31,743 nucleotides of DNA, taken from assembly GCA_910592005.1 (NCBI GenBank), contig CAJVPP010000468.1, positions 1-31,743 of the forward strand. Direction: 5' to 3'. This stretch comes from Funneliformis mosseae. Lineage: Eukaryota; Glomeromycota; Glomeromycetes; Glomerales; Glomeraceae. Below, in pieces: positions 1 through 10,198 of this stretch. Under the pieces are notes generated by a model. The model worked only from the letters and a program-made list of their open reading frames with translations, did no database searches and was not told where the DNA came from. A program made the position numbers and the translations under genes. Numbering within the stretch: position 1 is the stretch's first letter; the number at the start of each line of letters is the position of its first letter.

Positions 1-101
1 AAAGATTTTATAAAATAAATTTGACTCGACTCAACTCAAAAAAATGAGTCGAATAGAGTTGGTCTTTAAACTCGACTCGACTCAACTCATTCGAAACTCT
101 A
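1..101 (-). mobile_element. Partial hAT-like GAGTC-rich element, one terminus
   Basis: The sequence is built from GACTCGACTCAACTC-type words and ends in GAAACTCTA at 101. Its reverse complement aligns along its whole length with the left end of the complete element at 21677-22753, including a run of T and a TATAAAATCTTT stretch. The element continues off the left edge of the window. This copy keeps CGACTCGACTC where the internal copy has AT-rich transition variants, so it looks younger or less decayed. The 8 bp after the terminus (102-109) have no partner in the window, so its target duplication cannot be tested. Confidence 0.8.
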
Positions 102-420
102 AGTATGCTAACTTATTTTCTTGCCTAGCTTATCAATTCAATCCTTACTATAGCACTATAATTATAAATATACTAACATGAGATTTTTTTCATCTTAATG
201 GTATTCTAGAAATCAATTGCATTATTTCTAATGAGTTTGAATCATAGAGTAGTAGAATCCTGAACAATCTATATATAGGTCTGATGAAAATTTCAAAATT
301 ATTATGATTAATAAGCAAACTATTTTCAACTTTACTAAGCAAACTCTCATTATGACTTAAGAAAATTTGACTCTACTAAGCAAACTGTTTTGTGGCTTAT
401 ATATATTAAATAAAATTTGT
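102..420. other. AT-rich intergenic stretch
   Basis: No gene is seen. A short word, CTAAGCAAACT, recurs with variation around 310-390 and may be a degraded part of the tandem array that follows. Confidence 0.5.
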
Positions 421-1012
421 AGTTTCTTTATATTAAACTTAAAATCAGCATTTAAAAACTACTTTTTGTAATTAAGTAAAATTGCAAAATAAACAAAAAT
501 ATATATAATATTTAAAATTTAAAAGTATATAATAAATAGTTAAAGCTCACAATTAACTTTTATATTCTAATTTTGCATTTTTAGCAGTTTCTCTATATTA
601 AACTTAAAATTAGCATTTATAACCTACTTTTTGTAATTAAGTAATATTGTAGAAAAAATAAAATTACATATAATACTCAAATTTCAAAAGTATATAATAG
701 ATAGTTAAGACTTACAATAAATTTTCATACTCTATTTAGCAGTTTCTTTATATTAAACTCAAAATCGGCATTCAAAAACTACTTTTTGTAATTAAGTAAT
801 ATTGTAGAAAAAATAAAATTATATATAATATTCAAATTTTAAAGTATACAACAAATAGTTAAAGCTCACAATAAACTTTGTATTCTGTTTTAGCAGTTTC
901 TTTATATTAAACTCAAAATCGACATTCAAAACCTATTTTAAGATTAAGTAAAGTTGTAGAACAAACAAAATCATATATAATATATAATATTCAAATTTCA
1001 AAAGTATAAAAC
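421..1012. repeat. Four-copy tandem repeat, 154-165 bp unit
   Basis: Units begin with AGTTTCTTTATATTAAAC at 421, 586, 741 and 895, giving spacings of 165, 155 and 154 bp. Each unit then carries AAAATCAGCATTCAAAA-like sequence, CTACTTTTTGTAATTAAG and a CTCACAATAAACTTT-like tail. The last copy fades out near 1012. No open frame runs through the units, so this is a minisatellite-like array, not a coding repeat. Confidence 0.85.
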
Positions 1013-1562
1013 TGTTAAAAATGATAAATTTTATTATAAAAAATATCAAAAATTGTAAAAATATTACTAAATAAAAATAATGCAACTTTTAATAAATAGT
1101 ATTATAAAAACAAAAATTTGGAAAAAGAACAAAAAAAACTTATTTTCTTTCTCTTCCACCTGCCGATCTTACTTTCTACTTATAGATTTTTTAGATTATA
1201 CAGACGTATAAACAAATTTTACCTTTGTCATATCAAAAATATATTACACAATTTTTGTTATGCTATTATGTCTAATTTTACTATATGATTATATATAAAT
1301 TTGTTATACTATCATGTATAAAAATAGCTTAGATTTTTGTTGCATAATCACATATAAAAATATATCAAAATTTGTTACACTATCATTAATTTAAAAATTA
1401 CGTGTTGATTTTATTTATGTGTCTTAATTTAAGATGTATAATTATTTATTTTTTGATTATATTTGACATTATACATATTTCTAAAAATATGTTTTTGCTA
1501 TGCAAACTAATTATTGAGTTTGATAATTTTTAACCCTGCTACGCAAATACATATCTGACTAT
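1013..1562. other. AT-rich intergenic stretch with degenerate short repeats
   Basis: No gene is seen. Between about 1240 and 1390 a motif like TTTGTTACACTATCAT followed by AT-rich spacer recurs three or four times in varied form. Confidence 0.4.
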
Positions 1563-1693
1563 TATAAACAGGTAAACATAACACATTTTATGTAATGCAA
1601 AAGATTAACTAATTTGACATAAACGACATATATAATATGTCAGATATATGTGATATAACTGACATATTAGACATAACTGACATATTAGACATA

Positions 1694-1865
1694 CAGTCAA
1701 CTCTTGTTATAACGAACTCTATGTCCTAGACCTCAACTTCGCTATAAGGCTATAGTGAAAATTTTAAGAGATTTGATTGGCCAATTCGCTATAACAAGAG
1801 TATTTTTATTATATTTGTTCAAAAAATTCGTTATAACAAGAGTTCGCTATAACAAGAGTTGACTG
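1694..1865 (+). mobile_element. 172-bp MITE, copy 1
   Basis: The element starts CAGTCAACTCTTGTTATAAC and ends with its inverted form, GTTATAGCGAA-type sequence reading out to GAGTTGACTG. It is flanked on both sides by TA (1692-1693 and 1866-1867). The motif TTCGYTATAACAAGAG occurs three times towards the right end and once inverted at the left end. There is no coding capacity. The CAGT termini and TA duplication fit a Tc1/mariner-pogo superfamily MITE. It sits in the GACATA repeat of LTR copy A; the other LTR shows the uninterrupted site. Confidence 0.93.
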
Positions 1866-2162
1866 TAGTTGACATATTAGATATAGCTGATATATTAGAT
1901 ATAGTAGACATGTTTGTTATATCTTTCTATATAATTTATTTTATATAAATAAATTGTTTTTTTTAGTTTATATAAAAAGATAGACAGAAACTTGATAAGT
2001 TAGTTTTTAGTAGTTTTAAAGGCAACTGACCTATAATGTTACAATTTAGTTTTTAGTATTTTATTTTTTTTTTATTATATTTCTTTATTTTCTTTTATTT
2101 TATATTTCTTTTTTTTATTATTTTACTTGTAAATAAATCTATTATTTTACAAATATAAATTA

Positions 2163-2334
2163 CAGTTAACTCTTGTTATAACGAACTTCATGTCTTAGAC
2201 CTCAACTTTGCTATAAAACTATAGTAAAGATTTTAAGAGATTTTATTAGCCAATTCACTATAACAAGAGTATTTTTATTATATTTGTTTAAAAAATTTGT
2301 TATATCAAAAATTCGCTATATCAAAAGTTGACTG
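2163..2334 (+). mobile_element. 172-bp MITE, copy 2
   Basis: This copy has the same length and termini as the one at 1694, starting CAGTTAACTCTTGTTATAAC and ending AAAAGTTGACTG, with TA on each side. It has more T-for-C changes than copy 1. It lies in the 3' part of LTR copy A, just after the polyadenylation-like signal. LTR copy B has one TA at the matching place. Confidence 0.92.
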
Positions 2335-2517
2335 TACTTGCAATCTGTTAAATCACTGCTCAACGTGACAGTATAAACACTTTTGATTAAACACTTTTGA
2401 TAATCAGTCTGAAGTAAAACTTATAAAATTATTAGAAGATTATTGCTTAATTAAAAAGAATAAATCACTTGAATATCCTGTCTAACAGTTCTAGTTTGTA
2501 AGAATTACATATTAATA

Positions 2518-2841
2518 TTATATTAAAATTTTGCTATCTACTATGCAAAATTTTAGGTGACTTAATCAAAAACTTTTTATGTTCAATAAGTAATCTCAAA
2601 TTTAACATATACATATATTATTCAGGATTCTATAGTAGCTCTCAATCTTTTCTTTGAACCTTTTCAGAAAGCTGAATCTTATTTGGATTGCAAAAGGAAA
2701 ATTATAAACTCATATGCGATGTTTCAATGTGATTATATTTTTCACTTTAGTTATTGCCCTGCATTTTCAATCTGCAAAGAATAATGTCTAATATGCTAAA
2801 AGTGTAATAGAAAAGAGCTTAAAAAACTCAGTTGAAAAAAT
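2518..2841. other. AT-rich stretch upstream of a pseudogene
   Basis: No recognisable gene or element is seen. It is slightly less AT-biased than the DNA further left and may be 5' flank of the pseudogene that begins at 2842. Confidence 0.35.
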
Positions 2842-3282
2842 ATGAGTAGAGAAGAAAAATTGTTAACTTTTATATATGAGGTGATAACTGAAGTGATGAA
2901 AATTGATAGCAATTCATCAGAAGTAATCCCTTATGATCAGTCCTCAACGATTCTACAAAAATTATTTTGAAAAATTAGTAAAACTGATTCCTATACCATC
3001 TATTGCTATTACAAATTTGACTTAACAGTAATCAACCATCTCAATGAATTAATAGAACAAGAGTAGAAGAGGGTACAACATAAGTTAAATATAAAGATTT
3101 AGAAATATTTACCAGCTAGTACTTCTCTAGCTGTAGAAAAGGATAAAATTAAAAAGGCTAGAAAAATAGTTGATATTTTTAGTTCTATAGGTCCATTTAA
3201 AATTCATTATGTTTATTCATTTTCTGTAAATCAGTTCTTATATTTTATAGAAAATGAAATCAACTTCATAAAAACAAAATAA
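2842..3282 (+). pseudogene. Unidentified 146-codon gene broken by three in-frame stops
   Basis: A single reading frame from ATG 2842 to TAA 3280-3282 gives a protein-like sequence of 146 codons, but is interrupted by TGA at 2968 and TAG at 3064 and 3100. The two TAG codons are one C-to-T change from CAG. Readable parts include EKLLTFIYEVITEVMKIDSN, a segment starting KYLPASTSLAVEKDK, and ARKIVDIFSSIGPFKIHYVY. There is no frameshift, so the break-up is recent or due to point changes only. I do not identify the family; it resembles what I recall of repeated, lineage-restricted proteins of mycorrhizal fungi, which is an impression only. It has no signal peptide or membrane segment. UAG readthrough is not supported because a TGA is present too. 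Confidence 0.6.
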
Positions 3283-3424
3283 TCAAATCCTAAAATGCTA
3301 TGAATATGTGAAACACTTTGAGTGTTTTATTATATTTTTTTATGTCTTTATATTTTTATATTATACGTACAACGATATGTCATACTTCTCTTCAATAAAA
3401 ACTCTTAACATGTAGTCTCATAAC

Positions 3425-4514
3425 TAGTATTTCGCAAAATCAGATCAAATCAGATTTTATCTAAATTCAATCTGATCTGATTTTCATTTTTTAGGATTTG
3501 AATCTGATAGATCAAATCTCAAATCTGGATCTGACAAATCAGTTTAAGGCTAAATCTGATCTGATCTGAATCTGAAAGTATTATTGAAAAAACGAATTTT
3601 CAGTTCTAAAAAAGATCTAAAAATGTTTCATTTCAATGAAAAGAACCTTTTCAGCTCTAAAAAAGTTCTGAAAAGTTATTTCTTTTCATTAAAAGGAACC
3701 TTTTCAGCTCTAAAGAGTTTTGAAATATCATTTCTTTTCATTGAAAGGAACCTTTTCAGCTTTAAAAGAGTTCTGAAAAGTCATTCCTTTTTAATAAAGG
3801 GAACTTTTCAGTTCTAAAAGAGTTCCAAAAATTTGTTTCTTTTCAATAAAAAAAAACAAATTTTTAGCTCAAAAGAAGTTTGAAAATTCATCACTTTTCA
3901 TTGAAAGGAACCTTTTTAGCTTTAAAAAATTCTAAAAAGTCGATCCTTTTCATTAAAAAAAACCTTTTCAGCTCTAAAAGAGTTCTGAAAAGTCATTTCT
4001 TTTCAATGAAAAGAACTTTTCAACTCTAAAGAGATCTGAAATATCATTCCTTTTTATTAAAAGAAATCTTTTCAGCTCTAAAAGAGTTCTGAAAAGTCAT
4101 TCCTTTTCAATAAAAGGACCTTTTCAGCTCTAAAAGAGTTCTGAAAATTCGTTTCTTTTTAATGAAAGAAACTTTTCAACTCTAAAAGAGTTCCAAAAAT
4201 TCATTCCTTTTCAATGAAAGGAACTTTTCAGTTCTAAAAGAAAACAAATTTTTGGCTCAAAAAAGTCTGAAAATTTATCTCTTTTTATTGAAAAGGAACT
4301 TTTTAGCTTTAAAAAGTTGAATTCAGATCTGATAAATCAGATTTGAATTCAATCCGAATCTGACAGATTAAATCTGAATCTGAATTTGAATCTGATGAAT
4401 CAGATCTGATCTAAATCCAATCTAAATTAAATCTGAATCTGACAGATCTGATCTGAATCTGATTCATCAAATTCAAATTGAATTCGAATCAATCTGAATC
4501 TGTGCGGAACACTA
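3425..4514. mobile_element. hAT-like fold-back element with GATCTGA arms
   Basis: The left end reads TAGTATTTCGCAAAATCAG and the inverted right end reads TAGTGTTCCGCACAGATTC, giving imperfect terminal inverted repeats. Inside these are arms of about 140-190 bp made of GATCTGAATCTGA-type words (3437-3575 and 4317-4503). The core is a tandem array of hairpin units. TAGTG-type ends fit the hAT superfamily consensus. An 8-bp target duplication is not clear: CTCATAAC on the left against TATTTAGC on the right. There is no transposase, so it is non-autonomous. The open frame at 3584-3817 merely translates the tandem repeat. Confidence 0.7.
3590..4316. repeat. Tandem array of about 52-bp hairpin units
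   Basis: About 14 units of about 51-54 bp repeat, with CCTTTTCAGCTCTAAAAGAG as the best conserved part. Each unit contains an inverted repeat: CTTTTCAG and CTCT on one side pair with AGAG and CTGAAAAG on the other, around AAA. The linker CTTTTCATTGAAAGG also has dyad symmetry. Individual units have drifted but keep the pairing bases well. Confidence 0.85.
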
Positions 4515-4732
4515 TATTTAGCAATCAAATAGATATCTCTAAACCTCTAACTAACTACCATCTTAAATGTAATAAGAGGGTAATAGAAAAGAGTCCACAA
4601 TCTAAGGTGTAGTAAGATGCAAAAAATTAGTGATTATTCTGACTAGCACATAAATTCAGCTAATACTATTTTATAATTTCAGTTAGATCTTTGAATATAA
4701 TAATTCAGTATTCTAATCAGCAAAACTGATCT

Positions 4733-4777
4733 AAAACTAGCAAATTAATAGAATTGTATTAGTGTTCTGCTAGTTTT
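4733..4777. repeat. Perfect 10-bp inverted repeat
   Basis: AAAACTAGCA at 4733-4742 pairs with TGCTAGTTTT at 4768-4777 around a 25-nt loop. The loop contains TAGTGTTCTGC, which resembles the hAT-like termini in this window, so it may be a scar or fragment of such an element. Confidence 0.5.
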
Positions 4778-5187
4778 ATAATAACATCAGATCCCTATCA
4801 GGTCATTACTATAATGTTAATTTCTAAAGATCAGTTAGAAATTATGCCATAGTGCTGATCAAAATCTGATCTGCAAATTTACTGCATCACTTAATTAAAA
4901 TATAATTTATGTAATAAACATTAGTCTAGTATCTTAGTCACAAAAGATTAAAGAGTAATGAAAAGTAAGCAGATAACTAGAAGAAAATAAAAAAAGGATA
5001 GAGTAATAAAATCAAGTAAATATCTATAAAGCAATAAAAAAGCTATAGAGCAATAAAATCATGTAGATAGCAATAAAGTAATAAAAAGGTTATAGAACAT
5101 GAAAACAAGTAAGTAGATAACAATCTACTTATAATTAGATAATAATTTACTCATAACTAAGTAATAATTTAATGTAACTATATTGCA

Positions 5188-5205
5188 ATATATATATATA
5201 TATAT
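5188..5205. repeat. (AT)n microsatellite
   Basis: Nine AT dinucleotides lie in a near-palindromic context, TTGCA before and TTACAA after. Confidence 0.8.
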
Positions 5206-5249
5206 TACAACATAATAAAACAAATATAAAACTTACTTTATGACCTTTC

Positions 5250-6774
5250 TCTACATCTTTGTGCTAATATTAAAGCCCCTCTTACTTCAAATATTAGTCA
5301 TATTTGTTTTTTGTCTTCTTATATAATATATGAAATTGCTTTATTTAATTACAAACTAGTTAATAATAATTTACTTAATGTTCCTACATCTATATCTCTT
5401 CCCCTTCCCTCAATAAATTTTTAATATAGATATTCTTATTATTTTAAATAATTTAAAAAATTATTTTACACAATCAACTAATCTTTCATTCTATATTAAC
5501 AGTTTCTTATTAATTTAGATATTTCATCACTTTATATGGATGTGATTTGGTTACAATTTGATTTATCTAAACCTTTACTTTCTTTCAATGCTATACTTCT
5601 TTTTCCTCAACTCTTATCTATTTTAGCAGAACTAGTAGCAGTACTTTCTGCCATATATGTAGTCTCTATAAATACCTCTATTAATATCTTTACAGACTCA
5701 CAAAATATTATTTCATTATTTGAAAAAATGAACTACTTTTATACTTTCTCTCCAACCTTTAACTTTATTTTTAAAATTTTATTTTATCTGATTTGGTTTC
5801 TAGTCATAAAGTTAATTAGAAAAAAATCCATTTCTATCAAATTTCACAAAGTCAAAGCTTACTTAAATGATCAATATAATAATACAATCGATGTGTTAGC
5901 AAAGACTGATGGTCCTTATCTTACATTAAACAATATCTCTCTAAGATACCAATACAACCTGTATTTTTATGAGGATATTGTATTTACTTTATCACAACTT
6001 TTTATAAAAGACCTTTTCAGATCACAATATTTAAGCACTACCATATTTTTATAAATATATCATAATAAATGTTGATTAGCTATATATAACTTTATTTTTA
6101 ATGATAATGAAACTAACTCATACACTTTCTTTAAAGCCTCATCTACTTAAAAATTTAAAATTACTTATATTATAACTACTTTCTATACTAGAAATTCTCA
6201 AGATAAGACACTTAGATTTCTATGACTAATCATGAAATTGTACTAGATATTTGTTTACTTATAAAACTTTTGATTACATTTGGATCTGTATTGGTATTAA
6301 ATACTAAATTGATGATATTATATCCTCTACCAAACAATTTTTTAGTTAACAATTATTTATGTTAACCTTTGACACTCATGATTTTTCTGATTTTCTTAAT
6401 ATAAATATTTGGTTTTAAATAATCAAAGTGATTCCTTTAATTTTATTGACTTAATCAAAGGGATTGTATCCTCTTTCTTATTTAATAAGACTCACTACTT
6501 CACTAATAATCTTTAATTAACAAATGGTCTTCTTTTCTCTACTTATCATTATGCATTTTCTAAAATAAAAAGCCTTTAGATTAATCGATATACTGCTATC
6601 AAACAATTTAAAAGCTTTAATAACATCTCACTTAATGATCAAAAATCACACTTTATCAATACTAGCTTCCTCTTATCAAACCTACATTTATTCACTATTC
6701 CATCTTATTTTCTCTTCTCTTTTAAGTTTAGTACAAACTGGTTAAATTTTTGGATCAGTAGCAACCACCCCTCC
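5250..6774 (+). mobile_element. 5'-truncated LINE remnant with RNase H domain, part 1
   Basis: The 3' part of a non-LTR retrotransposon ORF2 is readable in shifting frames from about 5250. An RNase H region (detailed separately) comes first, followed by fragments such as FNFIDLIKGIV near 6440 and NFWISS near 6745 that lead to the C-terminus. The frame changes several times and stops are common, so it is dead. The left boundary is uncertain because decay and AT-richness hide it; no reverse transcriptase domain is visible. The element is cut at 6774 by a hAT insertion and resumes at 10,008. Confidence 0.65.
5536..6054 (+). pseudogene. RNase H domain of the LINE remnant
   Basis: This 172-codon open stretch looks like an RNase H type I domain of a LINE ORF2. 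AELVAVLSA carries the catalytic Glu at residue 32, FTDSQN the Asp at residue 54, FHKVKAY ends at residue 109 where a His (HKVKAH) is usual, and DVLAK carries an Asp at residue 119. The first catalytic Asp would lie upstream of the Met, where YINSFL near 5492 occupies the place of YTDGSL, with Asp-to-Asn and Gly-to-Ser both explained by G-to-A changes. It is therefore a surviving open piece of a dead retrotransposon, not a separate gene. Confidence 0.7.
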
Positions 6775-9700
6775 TAGTGTACTGAAAGGATCAGATCAAA
6801 CTCAGATCATTTGACCTGACTTGTATTTAAAATCTGAATTAAGTTTATCATTATTTAATACGAGTCCTATATTTAATTCAACCTGTCAGGTTACGGTCAT
6901 ATCTTTGCTTAACCCAGGTTGATCCTAGGTTAACCTAAGTTTAATCAAATATTTTGATGATTTTGGATATAAAATGTTTATATTATGTGATTTTTAATTT
7001 TTAATTTTATTTGTAATTTGTGTAAAAATAAGCGAGACTGAGAAAATAACTCTTGGAAAGCATTCTTCTCTAAGAAGTAAACTTTTTATTAGAGAACTTT
7101 TTAAAGAAAAAGAACTTCTACAAAAATGCAAAAATACATTAAATAATTAAGTACTTAAACTGCCCGTAAGTATTTTAGAAAAAAAGTAAAAATTTTCTTA
7201 AATATTCATAAGTATTTTTATAAAAAAATTAAATATAAATCCAATCTCTTAAAATTTTAGGGATAAAATATAGTTTCACAAAATTGGTGATTCTAATATA
7301 ACAAATCTTTAACATTATTTAGAACATAATCATCTAGAGAAAAATCTAAAAAAAGCAAAAAATTTAATAGTTGAAACCCAAAGCATATTGAATAAATTTG
7401 TAAATTATACAACAATTCCATCTAAGATATATTAATAAATAATACATAAAATAGAAAGATATAAATATTAAAAATAATTTTTTTTTAAGTTTACACAAAA
7501 AGGTTTTTGCAAGTTTATTACTAAATAGGTGATTGATGATGATCAACCATTTATAATATTAGAAAATAAATATTTTTAAAAGATGATAAAAATATTAAAT
7601 TTAGATGCATTAGTCCCATCAATAGATACAATAAAAAATGATATATTAGAAAGTTTTAAATAGAACAAAAAAAAATGAATAAATTGTTTTAAGTAATTTA
7701 AATATATGTATAAATTTTTTTTTTATTTTATTAAACAAATTATCTATTTAATAGAGTACATCTGAGAGAATTTCTTTTGCAATTAATTCATGAACATTAA
7801 TGAATGGTTATTCCTTTTTAGCTATAACAATACACTGGATTATTAAAGATTGGGATTTCAGGATAAATTGTTAAATTTTATAGATCTTTTTGGTCTCTCA
7901 TTTAGGTGAAAATCTCTGTAATGCTTTCGTAAAAAATTGTCATAAGTTTAGAATTTTAGAAAAGGTAAATAAATATTTTTTTATTTTTTTTTTAATTTTT
8001 TATTTTATTTTTATTTTATTTTTATTTTTCTTTAATTTTTTTAATTGTTTTATTTTTATATTTATACAAACTTGAAATATAACTAATAAAATCATTGTAA
8101 TTTTAACAGATTTTGCAGTTACTAGTGATAATGCTTCAAATAATATTACCTTTATGGAATGTTTAGAAAATACTAGTCAAATAGAAAATATTTTCTTTGA
8201 TGCTATTAATTCCTATTATTAATGCCTTACTCATATAATAAATTTAGTTATACAAGAAATCTTAGAACAAGTTAAAGCTGGTGAAGTACAAATTGAAAAT
8301 GATATTATAAAGAATATGAATTTAACTATAAATGCTAGAGAAATAATTCCTATAGTAGGTTAATTTTTCATATTTCTTTAAATTTTAAATTATTATAATA
8401 CTAATTTTATATCATAATTAGTTTTATAAGCTTATAGTAAAAATAAAATCATCAACACAATGCGTTTACACATCATGCTGAAGCTGCCAATCTTAAAGAG
8501 CTTAACCTTATCTTAAATGTTAAAACGTGATAAAACTCTATATTTGATATGCTTAATTGTGCATTTGTGATGCAAAAGGTTAGAATATTTATTATATTAT
8601 ATACATTTGCTTTTTTATTATATTAATATAATAATATTTTTTTATATTATAGGTAATAAATGCAATAGCAAATTCAGATAAAGATCTTAGAAATTTTGAA
8701 ATTACTAATAATAAATGGGATAAAATAAAAGAGATTATTTCTGTTTTGAAAATAAGAAAGTTAACAAATAAAAATAAATATTTTAATAAATTTAATCCTT
8801 ATAATTAATTTAAAAAATTTTATTTTATATTAAATAGATATTTGTACAAACTACTAAAATACTTTCATATGCAAAATATCTTATGCTTTCTTCTTCTATA
8901 CCAATATATAATTATTTAATGAATAGACTTAAAGCATATTATGAAAATTTAGATATTTCTAATGATATAGTAATTGCTATTAAAGCAGGATTAAAGAAAC
9001 TTGAATTATATTATAACAAAATCTGATGAAACTACTATGTATATAATTACTACTGATAAGAAATATAAAATAGTAAAATTTTTTTACAAACTGAATAATA
9101 ATATAGATAATTTTATAGTATTTAATCTACAATTTAAGTTGGATTACTATAAAGGTAATAAGTAGAAACAAAATTTTATTCAATATGCAAAAGAAACAGT
9201 TCTTAATGTTTATAATACTAATTATATACCTGGTAATACTAATGTAAAAATTGCTGATAATAATGATTATAATGAATTCTTAGATCACATTTTTGGTAAA
9301 AAGAATAATCATTAACAAAATGAAGTAGAAATGTATTTAAAAAATCCTCAAGCAGATTGAAATCAAGATGTTTTATTATGATAGAAGATATATATTTAAA
9401 AATAATTAATATATTTTTTTTTGATTTAATTTTACTAATTCATTAATAAACATATATAGTTAAATGAAGTAGAGTATTCACACCTAACAGCAATAGTAAG
9501 AGATTATTTTGCAATTGCAAGTAAAAAAATTTATTCATTTTAACATTACTAAATATTAGTTAATAAATGATTTTTAATTTAGCTACAAGTATTTCAGTAA
9601 AACAGATCTTTTCTAGTGGAACTGATTTAATAATAGTAAAAAGAAGTAATCTCAAAAAAATACAATTTGTACCTGTATGTGTTTGAAGTTATGATGGGAG

Positions 9701-9999
9701 TAAAGAGGATTTAATTAGAATATTTTATAATTTATCATAAAAATTTAAATAAAACTTAATTAGAATCTTTTTTTGTAAAAGTTGTACAATATACATATAC
9801 TATTGTCTTACTAATCACAAATAAATTTGTTAAAAATTTTATTTGATTTAGGTTAATTGAGGTTCAAACTATAATGGGTCAGATCAGGATTAGGTTTTAT
9901 AAATATTAATTCAGGTATTTATTCAGGTTGATTTTTATAAACGGGTTGAGTCTGAGTACATTCTCAAACTCAATCTGATTCGACCCTTTTAGAATACTA
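6775..9999 (+). mobile_element. Decayed full-length hAT transposon inserted in the LINE
   Basis: The left end reads TAGTGTACTGAAAGGATC and the inverted right end TAGTATTCTAAAAGGGTC, identical at 14 of 18 positions. TAGTG/TAGTA ends fit hAT elements. The flanks ACCCCTCC (6767-6774) and ATACCTCT (10000-10007) look like a worn 8-bp duplication, with five identities and two C/T transitions. The subterminal DNA carries AGGTTAACC- and GATCAGATC-like words at both ends. The interior encodes a recognisable hAT transposase in the same orientation. Removing the element and one flank copy restores the LINE ORF2 C-terminal codons, which supports the boundaries. Confidence 0.8.
7270..9760 (+). pseudogene. 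hAT-family transposase, heavily decayed
   Basis: Domains appear in the expected order, in several frames with stops and probable introns. A BED zinc-finger remnant is near 7286-7345 (GDSNITNL then HYLEHNHLEKN). An N-terminal part near 7605 reads PSIDTIKND. The RNase H-like catalytic core has TSDNASNN at 8121-8144 and CLTHIINLVIQ at 8223-8255. A long helical region follows (VINAIANSDKDLRNFE near 8655; YNYLMNRLKAYYENLD near 8905). The C-terminal hAT dimerisation domain is at 9460-9630, where ATSISVKQIFSSG has Lys for the usual Glu. Such a protein would cut and paste its element in the nucleus. Multiple stops and frameshifts make it non-functional. Confidence 0.82.
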
Positions 10000-10198
10000 A
10001 TACCTCTTGTACTGGATGGTTAAACTTATTTTAATTTAATTTAGATAGGTTAGTCTAAAATAATATAAAGTTGATTTTGATTTAGTTTTATTGCTAGATA
10101 GAAATTTTTGTATTTTCTCTTTTGTAATTTGTAATCTTGTAAATTTTTACTTTATTCTTAATAAAGATTATACAAAACTACTACACATAAAAAAAAAA
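10000..10198 (+). mobile_element. LINE remnant, part 2: C-terminal codons, 3'UTR and A-tail
   Basis: After the duplicated 8 bp, the LINE resumes with CTGWLNLF-like codons and a TAA at about 10027-10033. An AT-rich 3' UTR follows with AATAAAG near 10159 and an A-run near 10189-10198, the usual end of a LINE. The joined reading across the hAT insertion is in frame with the part ending at 6774. Confidence 0.65.

Larger units (their letters stand above)
1563..2517 (+). mobile_element. Decayed solo LTR, copy A, carrying two MITEs
   Basis: This copy aligns end to end with the LTR at 20397-21313. The first 41 bases align without gaps with 13 differences. Its start reads TATAAACAG where the cleaner copy reads TGTGAACGG, and its end reads TTACATATTAATA where the other reads TTATACGTTAACA. 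It contains the same GACATA-rich 5' part, a TATA-like stretch near 1930-1950, and a GTAAATAAA polyadenylation-like signal near 2130. Two 172-bp MITEs (1694-1865 and 2163-2334) are inserted in it. Flanking CTAT/TTAT may be a decayed 4-bp target duplication. No retrotransposon coding DNA adjoins, so it is a solo LTR. Confidence 0.75.
4515..5249. other. AT-rich stretch between elements
   Basis: No gene is recognised. It contains a small inverted repeat (4733-4777), loosely repeated AGCAATAAAA/GGTTATAGA words at 5020-5100, and an (AT)n run at 5188-5205. Confidence 0.4.

Noticed and set aside
1240..2340. A CRISPR-like array from the repeated words near 1240-1390 or the MITE pair.
   Set aside because: Units are degenerate and unevenly spaced, and the organism is eukaryotic; the repeats are MITEs and AT-rich low complexity.
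3584..3817. A 77-aa open frame in the hairpin array.
   Set aside because: It only translates the 52-bp repeat units and ends within the array; there is no conserved protein pattern.
7890..8075. A 61-aa frame with a Phe-rich hydrophobic tail as a membrane protein.
   Set aside because: Its first part (HLGENLCNAFVKNCHKF) belongs to the decayed hAT transposase and the tail is T-rich intron sequence.
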